Origin: Rouxiella sp. S1S-2
GTDB lineage: Bacteria; Pseudomonadota; Gammaproteobacteria; Enterobacterales; Enterobacteriaceae
NCBI RefSeq assembly: GCF_009208105.1
Contig: NZ_WFKL01000001.1
Span: 4,154,001 to 4,218,000, forward strand
Length of the DNA: 64,000 bases
Direction of reading: 5' to 3'
Positions 28,498-39,189 of this stretch are shown piece by piece. The notes beneath the pieces were generated by a model that saw only the letters and a list, made by a program, of their open reading frames with translations, was not told where the DNA came from and did not search any database. The translations under genes and the position numbers were made by a program. The first letter of the stretch is position 1, and each line of letters begins with the position of its first letter.

Positions 28498-28613
28498 TCC
28501 TTGGCGCTGCGGCAAAGCGGCAATCGCGTAAACGGCAATGTGCTTACTCAGTAAGTAATTTGAGTTAACGAAGGTAGATTGCGCAGCGGCAACGCCAAGG
28601 GTGGAGGGGAAGC
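28498..28613. repeat. ERIC-like intergenic palindrome
   Basis: The two ends form an imperfect inverted repeat: CCTTGGCGCTGCGG at the left end and, inverted, CCTTGGCGTTGCCG at the right. The middle, GCTTACTCAGTAAGTAA, resembles the core of ERIC/IRU elements, and the better ERIC at 59349-59474 has GCTTACCCAGGTAAGTAA. It lies in the transcribed leader of the kdp operon, so it could fold in the mRNA. Confidence 0.55.
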
Positions 28614-28630
28614 AAACTAAGGGGTGGGTT

Positions 28631-28720
28631 GTGAATACTGGGGTAATCATCGGCGGACTTTTGGTCCTTTTGCTGCTCGGCTATTTGGTCTATGCCCTGC
28701 TTAATGCGGAGGATTTTTAA
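28631..28720 (+). CDS. kdpF: KdpF small subunit
   Basis: This 29-aa single-helix membrane peptide stabilises the KdpABC potassium pump. It starts with GTG and reads MNTGVIIGGLLVLLLLGYLV, ending NAEDF. Length and pattern match E. coli KdpF. Its stop codon directly abuts the kdpA ATG. GGAGG within its last codons serves as the kdpA ribosome-binding site. Confidence 0.95.
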   Translation: MNTGVIIGGLLVLLLLGYLVYALLNAEDF

Positions 28721-30409
28721 ATGGCTGCATCAGCGTTTCTCATGATTGCCAGCTTTATGCTGGTACTACTGCTGTTATCTCATCCGCTGGGTAAATTCAT
28801 GGCCAGCCTTATTGAAGGTGAAATCGGCCCGAGAATGAGTGGCTTCGAACGTCGGATATTAGGACTGGCCGGTACGTCTGCTTCAGAAATGAACTGGAAA
28901 CAGTACGCAATTGCCATCCTTACTTTTAACGTGCTGGGGATTGTCCTGCTGATGGCGATTCTGCTGTTGCAAGGCGTACTCCCTTGGAACCCGCAGCATT
29001 TTGCCAGTCTGTCATGGGATTTGGCGTTTAACACCGCGGTTAGCTTTGTCTCTAACACCAACTGGCAGGCCTACAGCGGCGAAAGTTCGCTGAGCTATTT
29101 CAGCCAGATGGTGGGTCTGACGGTGCAAAACTTCCTGTCGGCGGCAACGGGTATTGCGGTGGCCTTTGTGCTGATCCGTGCCTTTGCGCGTACTTCAGCC
29201 AAAACGTTGGGTAACGCCTGGACCGACCTGGTGCGCATTACGCTGTATCTATTACTGCCTATCTCTCTGCTGCTGGCACTGTACTTCGTCAGTCAGGGCG
29301 TGCTGCAGAACATGGAAGCCTATCAGCACGTCACCACGCTGGAAGGTTTGCAGCAAGTCCTGCCGATGGGTCCGGTAGCTTCTCAAGAGTCAATAAAAAT
29401 GCTTGGCACCAACGGCGGTGGATTCTTCGGTGCGAACTCTGCGCATCCGTTTGAAAACCCGACGGCGATGACCGACATGGTTCAGATGCTGCTGATTTTC
29501 CTTATCCCTTGTGCGCTGTGCTTCTCTTTTGGTCGCGTCGTGGGCGACAACCGTCAAGGCCACGCGCTGCTGTGGACGATGTCACTGATTTTTGTGGTGT
29601 CGGTGGTGATTGTGATGGCCGCTGAACTGCAAGGTAACCCGCATTTCACCGCCCTCGGTGCCACCAGCAACGTCAATATGGAAGGTAAAGAGACTCGCTT
29701 TGGCATTCTGGCCTCCAGCATGTTTAGCGTGGTGACTACGGCGGCATCCTGCGGTGCGGTAAACGCCATGCTCGACTCCTTCACGGCTATCGGCGGCATG
29801 ATCCCGCTATGGCTGATGCAGATTGGCGAAGTGGTGTTTGGCGGCGTGGGTTCAGGCCTTTACGGCATGCTGCTGTTCGTGCTGCTGACGGTGTTTATTG
29901 CCGGGTTGATGATTGGTCGTACACCGGAATATCTCGGTAAAAAGATTGACGTCTACGACATGAAAATGACCGCTCTGGCGATTCTTGTTACGCCAACGCT
30001 GGTCCTGCTGGGTACCGCACTGGCACTGGTTAGCCCTGCCGGACTGGCGGCTATCTCCAACCCAGGTGCGCACGGTTTTACCGAGGTGCTTTATGCCTAC
30101 TCATCGGCGGCCAACAACAACGGTAGCGCCTTTGGTGGCCTCAGCGTTAACACGCCGTTCTACAACCTGACGCTGGCCTTCGCCATGTTCTTCGGGCGTT
30201 TCGGGGTGATTCTGCCGGTGCTGGCGATTGCCGGTTCGCTGGTAGCGAAAAAACGTCAGCCCGCGGGCAACGGGACGTTACCGACTGCAGGTCCGCTGTT
30301 TATCGGTCTGCTGATCGGCACCATCCTCTTGGTGGGCGCACTGACCTTTATTCCAGCGCTGGCGCTGGGTCCGGTAGCTGAGCATTTACAAGTGTGGCTG
30401 GCGAAGTAA
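28721..30409 (+). CDS. kdpA: Potassium-transporting ATPase subunit A
   Basis: This is the potassium-binding channel-like subunit (562 aa; E. coli 557) of the high-affinity KdpFABC pump in the inner membrane. About ten transmembrane helices are seen, with selectivity-filter-like loops such as [19 protein letters not shown] and [13 protein letters not shown]. It is first after kdpF and 43 nt before kdpB. It should be expressed under potassium limitation via KdpDE. Confidence 0.98.
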   Translation: MAASAFLMIASFMLVLLLLSHPLGKFMASLIEGEIGPRMSGFERRILGLAGTSASEMNWKQYAIAILTFNVLGIVLLMAILLLQGVLPWNPQHFASLSWDLAFNTAVSFVSNTNWQAYSGESSLSYFSQMVGLTVQNFLSAATGIAVAFVLIRAFARTSAKTLGNAWTDLVRITLYLLLPISLLLALYFVSQGVLQNMEAYQHVTTLEGLQQVLPMGPVASQESIKMLGTNGGGFFGANSAHPFENPTAMTDMVQMLLIFLIPCALCFSFGRVVGDNRQGHALLWTMSLIFVVSVVIVMAAELQGNPHFTALGATSNVNMEGKETRFGILASSMFSVVTTAASCGAVNAMLDSFTAIGGMIPLWLMQIGEVVFGGVGSGLYGMLLFVLLTVFIAGLMIGRTPEYLGKKIDVYDMKMTALAILVTPTLVLLGTALALVSPAGLAAISNPGAHGFTEVLYAYSSAANNNGSAFGGLSVNTPFYNLTLAFAMFFGRFGVILPVLAIAGSLVAKKRQPAGNGTLPTAGPLFIGLLIGTILLVGALTFIPALALGPVAEHLQVWLAK

Positions 30410-30452
30410 TCCCAGGCAACTTTGCATAACTAGACGGTTAAGAGAGAAGACG

Positions 30453-32519
30453 ATGACTCGCAAACAACGTGCCCTGTTTGAACCAAGGCTAATCCGCACC
30501 GCAATATTTGATGCGGTGAAAAAACTGGATCCGCGCGTTCAATGGCGTAACCCGGTAATGTTCGTGGTGTATTTGGGCAGTATATTAACCACCCTGATCT
30601 GGCTGGCTATTTTGATGGGCAAAACCACCGGTAGCGCGGGATTCACCGGCAGCGTATCGCTGTGGCTGTGGTTTACCGTACTGTTCGCCAACTTTGCCGA
30701 AGCCTTGGCTGAAGGACGCAGCAAGGCGCAGGCAGAAAGCCTTAAAGGCATACAGAAAATCAGCTGGGCGAAAAAGCTTTATGAAGCACGCCCAGATTCG
30801 CCCCCGATTAAAGTCTCTGCCGACAGCCTGCGTAAAGGCGACTACGTGCTGATTGAGGCCGGTGATACCGTGCCCTGTGACGGCGAAGTCCTGATAGGCG
30901 GAGCCTCGGTTGACGAAAGTGCTATCACCGGTGAATCAGCACCGGTTATTCGTGAGTCCGGCGGTGACTTCTCGTCCGTCACCGGCGGTACGCGCGTGCT
31001 TTCAGACTGGCTGATCGTTGAGTGTAGCGTTAACCCGGGTGAAACCTTCCTTGACCGGATGATCGCCATGGTTGAGGGCGCAAAACGTCGCAAAACCCCT
31101 AACGAGGTGGCGCTGACGATTCTGCTGGTTGCACTTACGTTAGTTTTCGTGCTGGCAACGTTTACGCTCTATCCGTTCTCACTGTTTAGCGTTGACGCCA
31201 GCCATGCTGGTACGCCGGTGACGGTAACGGTGCTGGTTGCGCTGTTGGTGTGTCTTATCCCAACCACGATCGGTGGCCTGCTTTCGGCCATCGGCGTCGC
31301 GGGTATGAGCCGCATGCTGGAGGCAAATGTTATCGCCACCAGCGGCCGTGCGGTAGAAGCAGCGGGTGATATTGACGTGCTGCTGCTGGATAAAACCGGC
31401 ACTATCACACTCGGCAACCGTCAGGCGGCGCAGTTTTTACCTGCTCCACAGGTTAGCGAGCAGGAGCTGGCCGACGCGGCGCAGCTTTCGTCTCTGGCGG
31501 ATGAAACCCCGGAAGGCCGCAGCATCGTGGTGCTGGCGAAACAGCGCTTTAACCTGCGCGAACGTGATCTTCACTCGTTAAATGCCACCTTTGTGCCCTT
31601 CTCGGCGCAAACGCGCATGAGCGGCGTGAACGTCGGTGACCGTATTATTCGCAAAGGCGCGGTGGACGCCATTCGTCGCCACGTTGAATCAAATCATGGG
31701 CACTTCCCTCCGGCAGTTGAAGGCCTGGTTGAAAGCGTTGCCCGCAAAGGCGGCACACCGCTGGTGGTGTCAGAGGGTGGACGCGTATTAGGCGTGGTTG
31801 AACTGAAAGACATCGTTAAAGGCGGCATTAAAGAGCGCTTTGGCGAGCTGCGCAAAATGGGCATTAAAACGGTGATGATCACCGGCGATAACCGCCTGAC
31901 AGCGGCCGCCATTGCCGCCGAAGCCGGCGTTGATGACTTCCTGTCAGAAGCCACACCTGAGGCCAAACTGGCGCTGATTCGTCAGTACCAGTCGGAGGGT
32001 CGTTTGGTTGCGATGACCGGTGACGGCACCAACGACGCCCCTGCCCTCGCGCAGGCCGACGTTGCGGTAGCAATGAACTCAGGGACTCAGGCCGCCAAAG
32101 AGGCGGGCAATATGGTCGATTTGGACTCCAACCCGACCAAGCTGATTGAGGTCGTGCACATCGGTAAACAAATGCTGATGACGCGGGGTTCACTGACCAC
32201 CTTCAGTATCGCCAACGACGTGGCGAAGTATTTTGCCATCATTCCGGCGGCGTTTGCGGCGACTTATCCGCAGCTCAACGCACTGAACGTGATGCATCTG
32301 CACTCGCCGTCTTCGGCAATCATGTCGGCGGTTATTTTCAACGCGCTGGTGATTGTGTTCCTGATCCCGCTGGCGCTGCGCGGCGTCAGCTACAAACCAA
32401 TGAGTGCGGCTTCACTACTGCGCCGTAACCTGTGGGTTTACGGAGTGGGTGGTCTGGTTGTGCCTTTCATCGGCATCAAAATTATCGACGTGATCCTTAC
32501 CGTGATGAACCTGGGCTAA
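30453..32519 (+). CDS. kdpB: Potassium-transporting ATPase subunit B
   Basis: This is the P-type ATPase subunit (688 aa; E. coli 682) that powers Kdp transport. The phosphorylated aspartate is Asp313 in [13 protein letters not shown]. The TGES actuator motif lies in AITGESAPV and the hinge motif is [16 protein letters not shown]. The seven-helix membrane arrangement is complete. It lies between kdpA and kdpC with short gaps. Confidence 0.98.
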   Translation: MTRKQRALFEPRLIRTAIFDAVKKLDPRVQWRNPVMFVVYLGSILTTLIWLAILMGKTTGSAGFTGSVSLWLWFTVLFANFAEALAEGRSKAQAESLKGIQKISWAKKLYEARPDSPPIKVSADSLRKGDYVLIEAGDTVPCDGEVLIGGASVDESAITGESAPVIRESGGDFSSVTGGTRVLSDWLIVECSVNPGETFLDRMIAMVEGAKRRKTPNEVALTILLVALTLVFVLATFTLYPFSLFSVDASHAGTPVTVTVLVALLVCLIPTTIGGLLSAIGVAGMSRMLEANVIATSGRAVEAAGDIDVLLLDKTGTITLGNRQAAQFLPAPQVSEQELADAAQLSSLADETPEGRSIVVLAKQRFNLRERDLHSLNATFVPFSAQTRMSGVNVGDRIIRKGAVDAIRRHVESNHGHFPPAVEGLVESVARKGGTPLVVSEGGRVLGVVELKDIVKGGIKERFGELRKMGIKTVMITGDNRLTAAAIAAEAGVDDFLSEATPEAKLALIRQYQSEGRLVAMTGDGTNDAPALAQADVAVAMNSGTQAAKEAGNMVDLDSNPTKLIEVVHIGKQMLMTRGSLTTFSIANDVAKYFAIIPAAFAATYPQLNALNVMHLHSPSSAIMSAVIFNALVIVFLIPLALRGVSYKPMSAASLLRRNLWVYGVGGLVVPFIGIKIIDVILTVMNLG

Positions 32520-32547
32520 TGGTCTTAAAAGTAAGAAGGAAGTTAAA

Positions 32548-33138
32548 ATGACTACTGCAACTCGTCACAACTATGTTCGCCCATCACTGGTGCTGTTGGG
32601 CCTGTTTACCTTGATAACCGGCGTGGCGTATCCAATGCTGACCACCGGACTGTCTGACGTGGTGTTTCGCTCGCAGGCGCAGGGTTCAATCATTTTTGAA
32701 GCCGGAAAACCGGTAGGTTCAGCGCTGATTGGACAGAACTTTACCCGCAAAGATTATTTTTGGGGGCGCCCTTCCGCCACCTCGGATAGCGCCTATAATC
32801 CGTTGGCGTCCTCCGGCAGCAATCTTGCGGTCAGCAATCCGGCACTGGATAAAGCCGTGGCTGACCATGTGGCGGCACTGCGTGCGGCAAACCCTCAAAG
32901 TTCGCCGCAGGTTCCGGTAGACCTAGTCACCGCGTCCGCCAGCGGATTGGATCCACATATTTCAGTGGCAGCCGCGCGCTGGCAGGCACAGCGCGTAGCA
33001 GCAGCCAGAAAGCTGCCGCAGGATCAGGTTGATGAATTGATCACACAAAATACCTCCTCACCGCTGTTGAGTTTCATCGGTGACCCGGTAGTTAATGTGC
33101 TGCAATTGAACCTGGCACTCGATAAGCTGACTCAATAA
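32548..33138 (+). CDS. kdpC: Potassium-transporting ATPase subunit C
   Basis: This protein (196 aa; E. coli 190) has one N-terminal transmembrane helix (about 13-33) and a periplasmic domain. It assembles KdpA with KdpB and helps nucleotide binding or ion affinity. Segments such as [14 protein letters not shown] and [13 protein letters not shown] are family-typical. It lies 28 nt after kdpB. Confidence 0.97.
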   Translation: MTTATRHNYVRPSLVLLGLFTLITGVAYPMLTTGLSDVVFRSQAQGSIIFEAGKPVGSALIGQNFTRKDYFWGRPSATSDSAYNPLASSGSNLAVSNPALDKAVADHVAALRAANPQSSPQVPVDLVTASASGLDPHISVAAARWQAQRVAAARKLPQDQVDELITQNTSSPLLSFIGDPVVNVLQLNLALDKLTQ

Positions 33139-33168
33139 CCCTTAATTAAACAATAACAGGGCAAACGC

Positions 33169-35889
33169 ATGGTAGATGAAGACGGTCAACGGCCTGATCC
33201 CGACAGCCTGTTGGCGCTGGCCAACGAAAAGCCGCGCGGCCAGTTAAAAATCTTCTTCGGCGCCTGTGCTGGCGTAGGTAAAACCTACGCCATGCTGCAG
33301 GAGGCGCAGCGGCTTCGCGCCACAGGATTAGACGTGGTTATCGGCGTTGTCGAAACCCACGGTCGCAAAGAGACACAGGCCATGCTGCCTGGGCTCGACA
33401 TTTTAACCCCTAAACGAATCACCCATCGCGGCAGGCAGGTCACCGAGTTTGACCTCGATGCCGCCCTAGCCCGCCATCCCGGTCTTATCCTGATGGATGA
33501 GCTGGCGCACAGCAATGTCATCGGCTCGCGCCATCCAAAACGCTGGCAGGACGTGGAGGAGCTGCTGGATGCCGGCATCGACGTTTTTACCACCGTTAAC
33601 GTTCAGCACATCGAAAGCCTCAATGACGTGGTCAGCGGCGTAACCGGCATTATTATTCGTGAAACCGTGCCGGATCACATGTTCGATCAGGCCGATGAAG
33701 TGGTGCTGGTCGATTTACCGCCCGATGATCTCCGCCAGCGCCTGAAAGAGGGGAAAGTGTATATTCCCGGTCAGGCAGAGCGGGCGATTGAGCACTTCTT
33801 TCGCAAGGGCAACCTGATTGCACTGCGCGAGCTTTCACTGCGACGTACCGCCGATCGCGTTGACGACCAAATGCGCGAGTTTCGCGATACCCAGAGCAAG
33901 GAGCGCATTTGGCACACTCGCGATGCGCTGCTGCTGTGCGTCGGTCACGGCAGCGGCAACGAGAAACTGGTGCGCGTTGCCGCACGCCTTGCCGCACGTT
34001 TAGGCTGTATTTGGCACGCGATATATGTTGAAACGCCTCGTCTGCATCGCCTGCCGGAGGGCCAGCGGCGCAGTATTTTACGCGCCCTGAAGCTGGCGCA
34101 GGAGTTGGGGGCAGAAACCGCCACCCTGTCGGACCCAAAAGAAGAACAGGCTATACTGCGCTACACCCGCGAGCATCATTTGGGCAAAGTGGTGATGGGC
34201 CGTCGCAATGAACGGCGTTATAAATGGGGCGCGACCATGACCGAACGGCTGGCGAAAATCGGCCCCGAGCTCGACCTCCTGATCGTTAGCCTTGAAGAAA
34301 CGGCACCGGTCAACCCGCGTAAAGATCTCGACAACCGCACCTTTACCGAGCGCTTCAGCCGCCAGTTGCAAGGCTGCGCAGTCGCGGTGGCGCTTTGCGC
34401 GTTCATCACCTTTATTTCGGAGTTTCTTTACCCCTATTTCGATCCCGCTAACCTGATCATGGTCTATCTGCTCGGCGTGGTGATAACCGCGCTGTTCTAT
34501 GGCCGCTGGCCATCAGTACTGGCAGCGGTGATAAACGTCGCCAGCTTTGATCTGTTTTTGGTACAACCGCGCGGCTCGTTTGCCGTCACCGATGCGCAAT
34601 ATCTACTGACTTTTGCGGTGATGCTTACCGTCGGCATACTGATCGGGAATCTGACCGCCGGGGTTCGTTACCAGGCGCGCATTGCCCGCCATCGCGAAAA
34701 GCGGGCGCAGTATCTTTATGAAATGTCGAAAGCATTGAGCAAGGCAATGACGCCTGAAGCCGTGGCGCAAACCGGTCGGCATTTTATTTCGTCCACCCTG
34801 CGGGCAAAAACGGCGATGATGTTGCCGCAGTATAATGCCGATGCGGAAGGTACGCTGAACCTGCATCAGGCAGACAGTGAAGCGGGACAAGATATTGCCG
34901 TAGACTTGGCCATTGCCCGCTGGAGTTTTGACAAGCAGTCTCCGGCCGGTGCAGGCACTGACACCCTGCCCGGCGTGCCCTATCAACTGCTGCCGCTGGT
35001 GGCCTCGGGTAAATCCCTTGGTCTGCTGGCGGTGGAGCCGGCAAATATTCGCCAGTTGATGGTCCCCGAGCAGCAGCGACTGTTGCAAACTTTTACCGTG
35101 CTTATCGCCAATGCGCTTGAACGCCTGCATTTGTCGGCGTCGGCAGAGAGGGCGCGCCTGGATACAGAACGCGAAAAGCTACGTAACTCGCTGCTGGCCG
35201 CCCTCTCCCACGACCTGAGAACCCCGCTCACGGTGCTGTTTGGCCAGGCTGAAATTCTGACGCTGGATTTGGCCAGCGAAGGGTCGGTTTATGCCCCCCA
35301 AGCGAATCAGATCCGCCAGCAGGTGTTAAGTACTACGCGCTTGGTTAATAACCTACTGGACATGGCGCGCATTCAGTCCGGCGGTTTTAATTTGCGTAAA
35401 GAGTGGCAGTCAGTAGAGGAGATTATTGGTAGCGCATTGCGCATGCTGGAGCCACTGCTGAGTACGCATGAAGTGATTGTCGACCTGCCGGACGAACTGC
35501 TGCTGGTCAACTGCGACGCCAGCCTGATTGAAAGGGTGTTTATCAACCTATTGGAAAATGCCCATAAGTACGCCGGTGTGCAGGCAAAAATCACCCTTAA
35601 AGCCCGAGCCAAAGGCGAACTGCTGGAGGTTGATGTCTCAGACAACGGGCCGGGAATTATCGCCGGCGGTGAACGGCGCATCTTCGAAAAATTCTCTCGG
35701 GGAAATAAAGAGTCGGCAATTCCCGGTGTGGGCTTGGGTCTCGCCATTTGTCATGCCATTATTGAGGTACACGATGGCAAAATATGGGCGCAAAACAGTC
35801 CTCAAGGCGGCGCGACGTTCTGTTTTACGCTGCCTTTGGAGAAACTGCCGTCAATCGATCCCACTGATTTCGAGAGCGAGAACCCGTGA
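33169..35889 (+). CDS. kdpD: Sensor histidine kinase KdpD
   Basis: This is the sensor kinase (906 aa; E. coli 894) for potassium limitation and osmotic upshift. The N-terminal KdpD domain has the Walker A-like GACAGVGKTYAML. A universal-stress-protein-like region follows, then four closely spaced transmembrane helices (about 400-500), a GAF-like segment, and HisKA with the phosphorylated His681 in ALSHDLRTPL. The HATPase domain has the N, G1 and G2 boxes. The stop overlaps the kdpE GTG by 4 nt (GTGA), so the two are coupled. Confidence 0.98.
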   Translation: MVDEDGQRPDPDSLLALANEKPRGQLKIFFGACAGVGKTYAMLQEAQRLRATGLDVVIGVVETHGRKETQAMLPGLDILTPKRITHRGRQVTEFDLDAALARHPGLILMDELAHSNVIGSRHPKRWQDVEELLDAGIDVFTTVNVQHIESLNDVVSGVTGIIIRETVPDHMFDQADEVVLVDLPPDDLRQRLKEGKVYIPGQAERAIEHFFRKGNLIALRELSLRRTADRVDDQMREFRDTQSKERIWHTRDALLLCVGHGSGNEKLVRVAARLAARLGCIWHAIYVETPRLHRLPEGQRRSILRALKLAQELGAETATLSDPKEEQAILRYTREHHLGKVVMGRRNERRYKWGATMTERLAKIGPELDLLIVSLEETAPVNPRKDLDNRTFTERFSRQLQGCAVAVALCAFITFISEFLYPYFDPANLIMVYLLGVVITALFYGRWPSVLAAVINVASFDLFLVQPRGSFAVTDAQYLLTFAVMLTVGILIGNLTAGVRYQARIARHREKRAQYLYEMSKALSKAMTPEAVAQTGRHFISSTLRAKTAMMLPQYNADAEGTLNLHQADSEAGQDIAVDLAIARWSFDKQSPAGAGTDTLPGVPYQLLPLVASGKSLGLLAVEPANIRQLMVPEQQRLLQTFTVLIANALERLHLSASAERARLDTEREKLRNSLLAALSHDLRTPLTVLFGQAEILTLDLASEGSVYAPQANQIRQQVLSTTRLVNNLLDMARIQSGGFNLRKEWQSVEEIIGSALRMLEPLLSTHEVIVDLPDELLLVNCDASLIERVFINLLENAHKYAGVQAKITLKARAKGELLEVDVSDNGPGIIAGGERRIFEKFSRGNKESAIPGVGLGLAICHAIIEVHDGKIWAQNSPQGGATFCFTLPLEKLPSIDPTDFESENP

Positions 35890-36575
35890 GCATACCCCCC
35901 ACTCATATTTTGATAGTTGAAGATGAAAAAGAGATCCGACGCTTTGTTCGCACGGCGCTGGAGGGGGAAGGTATGAAAGTGTTTGAGAGCGAAACGCTGC
36001 AGCGAGGACTGATTGAAGCCGGTACCCGCAAGCCGGACCTGATTATTCTCGATCTCGGCCTGCCGGACGGTGACGGACTGGACTACATCCGCGATTTGCG
36101 TCACTGGAGCAGCATCCCCATTATTGTGCTGTCTGCCCGCACCAGCGAGGAGGACAAAATAGCGGCGTTGGATGCTGGAGCAGATGATTTTCTGACCAAG
36201 CCTTTCGGCGTTGGCGAACTGCTGGCGCGCGTGCGCGTCTCGCTGCGTCGTCATGCCGGTGGCCAACAGGAAAGCCCGCTGGTCAGTTTTGCCGATGTGA
36301 CGGTCGATTTGGTCAATCGGCGCGTGCAGCGCAATAGCGTAGACCTCCATCTCACGCCGATTGAGTTCCGTCTGCTGGCCGAACTGCTGGCAAACAGCGG
36401 TAAAGTACTGACTCAACGGCAGTTGCTCAGCCACGTGTGGGGACCCAACTACGTCGAACACAGTCATTACTTACGCATTTATATGGGTCATTTGCGGCAA
36501 AAGCTTGAGCAAGACGCGACCCGCCCGCGCCATTTACTGACTGAAACAGGCGTGGGCTATCGCTTTATGCCCTGA
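35886..36575 (+). CDS. kdpE: Response regulator KdpE
   Basis: This is an OmpR/PhoB-type regulator (229 aa) with a receiver domain (about 6-120) and a C-terminal winged helix. The phosphoacceptor is Asp56 in LIILDLGLPDGDG, with the acidic pocket in VEDEKEIRR and the conserved Lys in FLTKPFG. Phosphorylated KdpE activates kdpFABC; a matching site lies at 28392-28415. GTG is used as the start, inside the kdpD stop overlap. Confidence 0.98.
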   Translation: MSIPPTHILIVEDEKEIRRFVRTALEGEGMKVFESETLQRGLIEAGTRKPDLIILDLGLPDGDGLDYIRDLRHWSSIPIIVLSARTSEEDKIAALDAGADDFLTKPFGVGELLARVRVSLRRHAGGQQESPLVSFADVTVDLVNRRVQRNSVDLHLTPIEFRLLAELLANSGKVLTQRQLLSHVWGPNYVEHSHYLRIYMGHLRQKLEQDATRPRHLLTETGVGYRFMP

Positions 36576-36615
36576 CAGCGGCAGGTTACTCTCCGCTTTT
36601 ATCCGCGTGACCTGA

Positions 36616-36698
36616 TCAGGACTGAGATGCCTCTTCAATGGCTTTTATCAGCTCATAGCCGTGGCTAGACTTTATAGCCACCAGCGCCAAGACATAAA
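36616..36698 (-). pseudogene. Remnant of a PadR-family regulator gene
   Basis: On the minus strand, 26 codons read YVLALVAIKSSHGYELIKAI plus EEASQS before a stop. This is the first two helices of the PadR-type winged helix (consensus of the form LaLL..-HGYEIIK-IEE). Nothing recognisable precedes or follows it, and its 5' end runs into the pgm terminator. I take it as a decayed fragment of a lost gene, not a functional one. Confidence 0.5.
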
Positions 36699-36722
36699 AA
36701 AAGCGCTGTATAAACAGCGCTT
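36695..36722 (-). terminator. Rho-independent terminator of seqA-pgm
   Basis: The perfect 8-bp stem AGCGCTGT/ACAGCGCT with a 4-nt loop is followed on the minus strand by seven T. It lies about 29 nt past the pgm stop and could also stop kdp transcripts coming the other way. Confidence 0.88.
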
Positions 36723-36750
36723 TAATTGAGCATTGAAACACGTTCGGAAT

Positions 36751-38400
36751 TTATTTAGCGTCGGCCAATACTTTGCTGACGATATCCACGGCTTCTTTTT
36801 CGATCTTTTCGCGGTGTTCTGCGCCCAGGAAGCTTTCACAGTAGATCTTGTAAGCCTCTTCGGTACCAGAAGGACGTGCCGCGAACCAACCGTTTTTGGT
36901 CATCACTTTCAAACCGCCAATAGAAGCCCCGTTGCCAGGCGCTTTAGTTAGACGGTCAGTGATCGGGTCGCCCGCCAGCGTGTCGGCTTTGACCTGCTCT
37001 GGGGAGAGCTTGGACAGTGCGGCTTTTTGCGCGTGGGTTGCAGGTGCCTGAATACGGTTATAGCTCGGCGCACCAAAACGCGCGGCCAGTTCATCATAAT
37101 GCTGCTGCGGGTTTTTACCGGTCACGGCGGTGATTTCTGCCGCCAGCAGGCACATAATGATGCCGTCTTTATCTGTCGACCACGGTGTGCCGTCGAAACG
37201 CAGGAACGAGGCACCGGCGCTTTCTTCGCCGCCGAAACCGAAGCTGCCATCAAACAGGCCGTCAACGAACCATTTAAAGCCAACGGGAACTTCAACCAGT
37301 TTACGCCCTAAATCGGCCACAACGCGGTCAATCATCGCGCTGGAAACCAGTGTTTTACCGACGGCGACGTCAGCGCCCCACTGTGGACGATGCTGGAACA
37401 GATAATTGATAGCAACGGCCAGATAGTGGTTAGGATTCATCAGACCCGCTGGGGTCACAATGCCGTGGCGGTCATAGTCAGGATCGTTGGCAAACGCCAG
37501 GGCAAACTTGTCTTTTAGCGCCAGCAGGCCGCCCATTGCAAATTCGGACGAGCAGTCCATGCGGATAACGCCGTCGTGGTCGAGATGCATGAAACGGAAA
37601 GTCTGATCGACAGAGTCATTAACCAGCGTCAGGTCCAGCTTGTAATGCTCGGCAATGCGCTTCCAGTACTCGATGCCTGACCCCCCCAGCGGATCAACGC
37701 CGAGTTTCAGGCCCGCTTTTTGAATAGCGGCCATGTCAACGATATCGGCCAGACCTTCGACGTACGCCTGCACCAGGTCCTGCTCGCTGAGGTGGCCACT
37801 GTGCCAGGCTTTATCGAGCGACTGACGTTTGACGCCTTTCAGACCATCGGCGATCAGCACGTTAGCGCGCTTTTCAATGACTGAGGTCAGGTCGGTATCA
37901 GCCGGTCCGCCGTTGGTCGGGTTGTATTTGATCCCGCCGTCTTCCGGTGGATTGTGTGACGGGGTAATCACGATACCGTCGGCCAATGCGCTGGATTTTT
38001 TATTATGAGTCAGAATCGCGTGCGAAACCGCCGGAGTCGGGGTGAAGCCGTTGTCTTGCTGCACGATGACGTCGACGCCATTGGCGGTCAGCACTTCAAG
38101 TACGGAAATAAATGCCGGTTCAGACAGCGCATGGGTGTCTTTACCCACGTAGCATGGACCCGTGGTGCCCTGCTCTTTGCGCACTTCAGCAATAGCCTGA
38201 GCAATCGCTAAAATGTGTGATTCGTTGAAGCTGTGGCGTCCGGCGCTACCGCGATGGCCAGAGGTGCCAAATTTTACCGCATGGGCGCTGTTGGCCGAGT
38301 CTGGCTGCAGCACATAGTACTGCGACGTAAGTTGTGCAACGTTAATCAAATCGCTTTGCTGAGCAGGTTGCCCTGCACGGGGGTTGTTAGCCACTGGCAT
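36751..38400 (-). CDS. pgm: Phosphoglucomutase
   Basis: This alpha-D-phosphohexomutase (549 aa; E. coli 546) interconverts glucose-1-phosphate and glucose-6-phosphate. The phosphoserine loop is [12 protein letters not shown]. The metal loop is in NDPDYDRHG and the sugar-binding loop in GGEESAGAS. The phosphate-binding loop [11 protein letters not shown] is near the C terminus. It starts 17 nt after seqA, the same operon as in E. coli, and a terminator follows. Confidence 0.98.
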   Translation of the reverse strand: MPVANNPRAGQPAQQSDLINVAQLTSQYYVLQPDSANSAHAVKFGTSGHRGSAGRHSFNESHILAIAQAIAEVRKEQGTTGPCYVGKDTHALSEPAFISVLEVLTANGVDVIVQQDNGFTPTPAVSHAILTHNKKSSALADGIVITPSHNPPEDGGIKYNPTNGGPADTDLTSVIEKRANVLIADGLKGVKRQSLDKAWHSGHLSEQDLVQAYVEGLADIVDMAAIQKAGLKLGVDPLGGSGIEYWKRIAEHYKLDLTLVNDSVDQTFRFMHLDHDGVIRMDCSSEFAMGGLLALKDKFALAFANDPDYDRHGIVTPAGLMNPNHYLAVAINYLFQHRPQWGADVAVGKTLVSSAMIDRVVADLGRKLVEVPVGFKWFVDGLFDGSFGFGGEESAGASFLRFDGTPWSTDKDGIIMCLLAAEITAVTGKNPQQHYDELAARFGAPSYNRIQAPATHAQKAALSKLSPEQVKADTLAGDPITDRLTKAPGNGASIGGLKVMTKNGWFAARPSGTEEAYKIYCESFLGAEHREKIEKEAVDIVSKVLADAK

Positions 38401-38417
38401 TTCTCCCTAATGCTTTT

Positions 38418-38954
38418 TTAAAGAGTGCCGCAAACTTTATCGGTCAGTTCGGCTGGGAACTGCATCAACTGCATGATGTGTTCGATCATGCTGCGTTTAC
38501 GGCCTGTGTTGGTATTGGTAATGACCCAATAAGGTGTACCGGGTACATGCTTTGGCTTGGTATGAATACCGTTTTGCAGCAACGTTTGCTGGTCGCCGGC
38601 AAAATATGTGCGAGTACGTCCACGTAAAGTATCAGTCGCAACCGCAAATTCTTTAGGATCAAGCGTATATAAGGTCGTCAGAATTAACATAAAACGGTTC
38701 ACCGCTTTAGTTTGTTCGGCATACTCATCAGACAGCATGAGTTCACGAACGGCACGCACGCGATCGCGCGGTGTATTAGCGGCTACCGCGGTTTTTTCTG
38801 CGGGCGCTGCGCTGGCTGCGGCGGGAGCCTGCACTTCCTGGCCGGCAGAGAATTTCAGCATCCGCCGCAAAATGTCTGATGCACTCTCACCGATATGCTG
38901 CGTATGGCTCGCGATATAGCGGTAAAGCTCTTCATCAACCTCAATCGTTTTCAT
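38418..38954 (-). CDS. seqA: Replication initiation negative regulator SeqA
   Basis: This protein (178 aa; E. coli 181) sequesters newly replicated hemimethylated GATC sites at oriC and elsewhere. The N-terminal oligomerisation domain (MKTIEVDEELYRYIASHTQH) and the C-terminal hemimethylated-DNA-binding domain (RTRTYFAGDQQTLLQNG, NTNTGRKRSMIEHIM) are intact, joined by an Ala-rich linker. It is upstream of pgm and divergent from ybfF. Confidence 0.98.
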   Translation of the reverse strand: MKTIEVDEELYRYIASHTQHIGESASDILRRMLKFSAGQEVQAPAAASAAPAEKTAVAANTPRDRVRAVRELMLSDEYAEQTKAVNRFMLILTTLYTLDPKEFAVATDTLRGRTRTYFAGDQQTLLQNGIHTKPKHVPGTPYWVITNTNTGRKRSMIEHIMQLMQFPAELTDKVCGTL

Positions 38955-39189
38955 CTTTATCCAGTACTGTTTTTCTACTTAATTTATTCAAAGGATTATA
39001 CAAATTAAACTGCGCAAACAAAAAGGCGAATTCACCTTAATATTCAAAAAGCAGACAAAACCTCATATCCAACTCTTACCCGGCGCGTGCATTGCTTTAT
39101 CCCACTCAGGTATCTGAAAGAAAATCTTCCGTGACTCATGATAACCTAATGAGATCCTTACCAGTAATAAATGTCTAACGGACCCTGCG

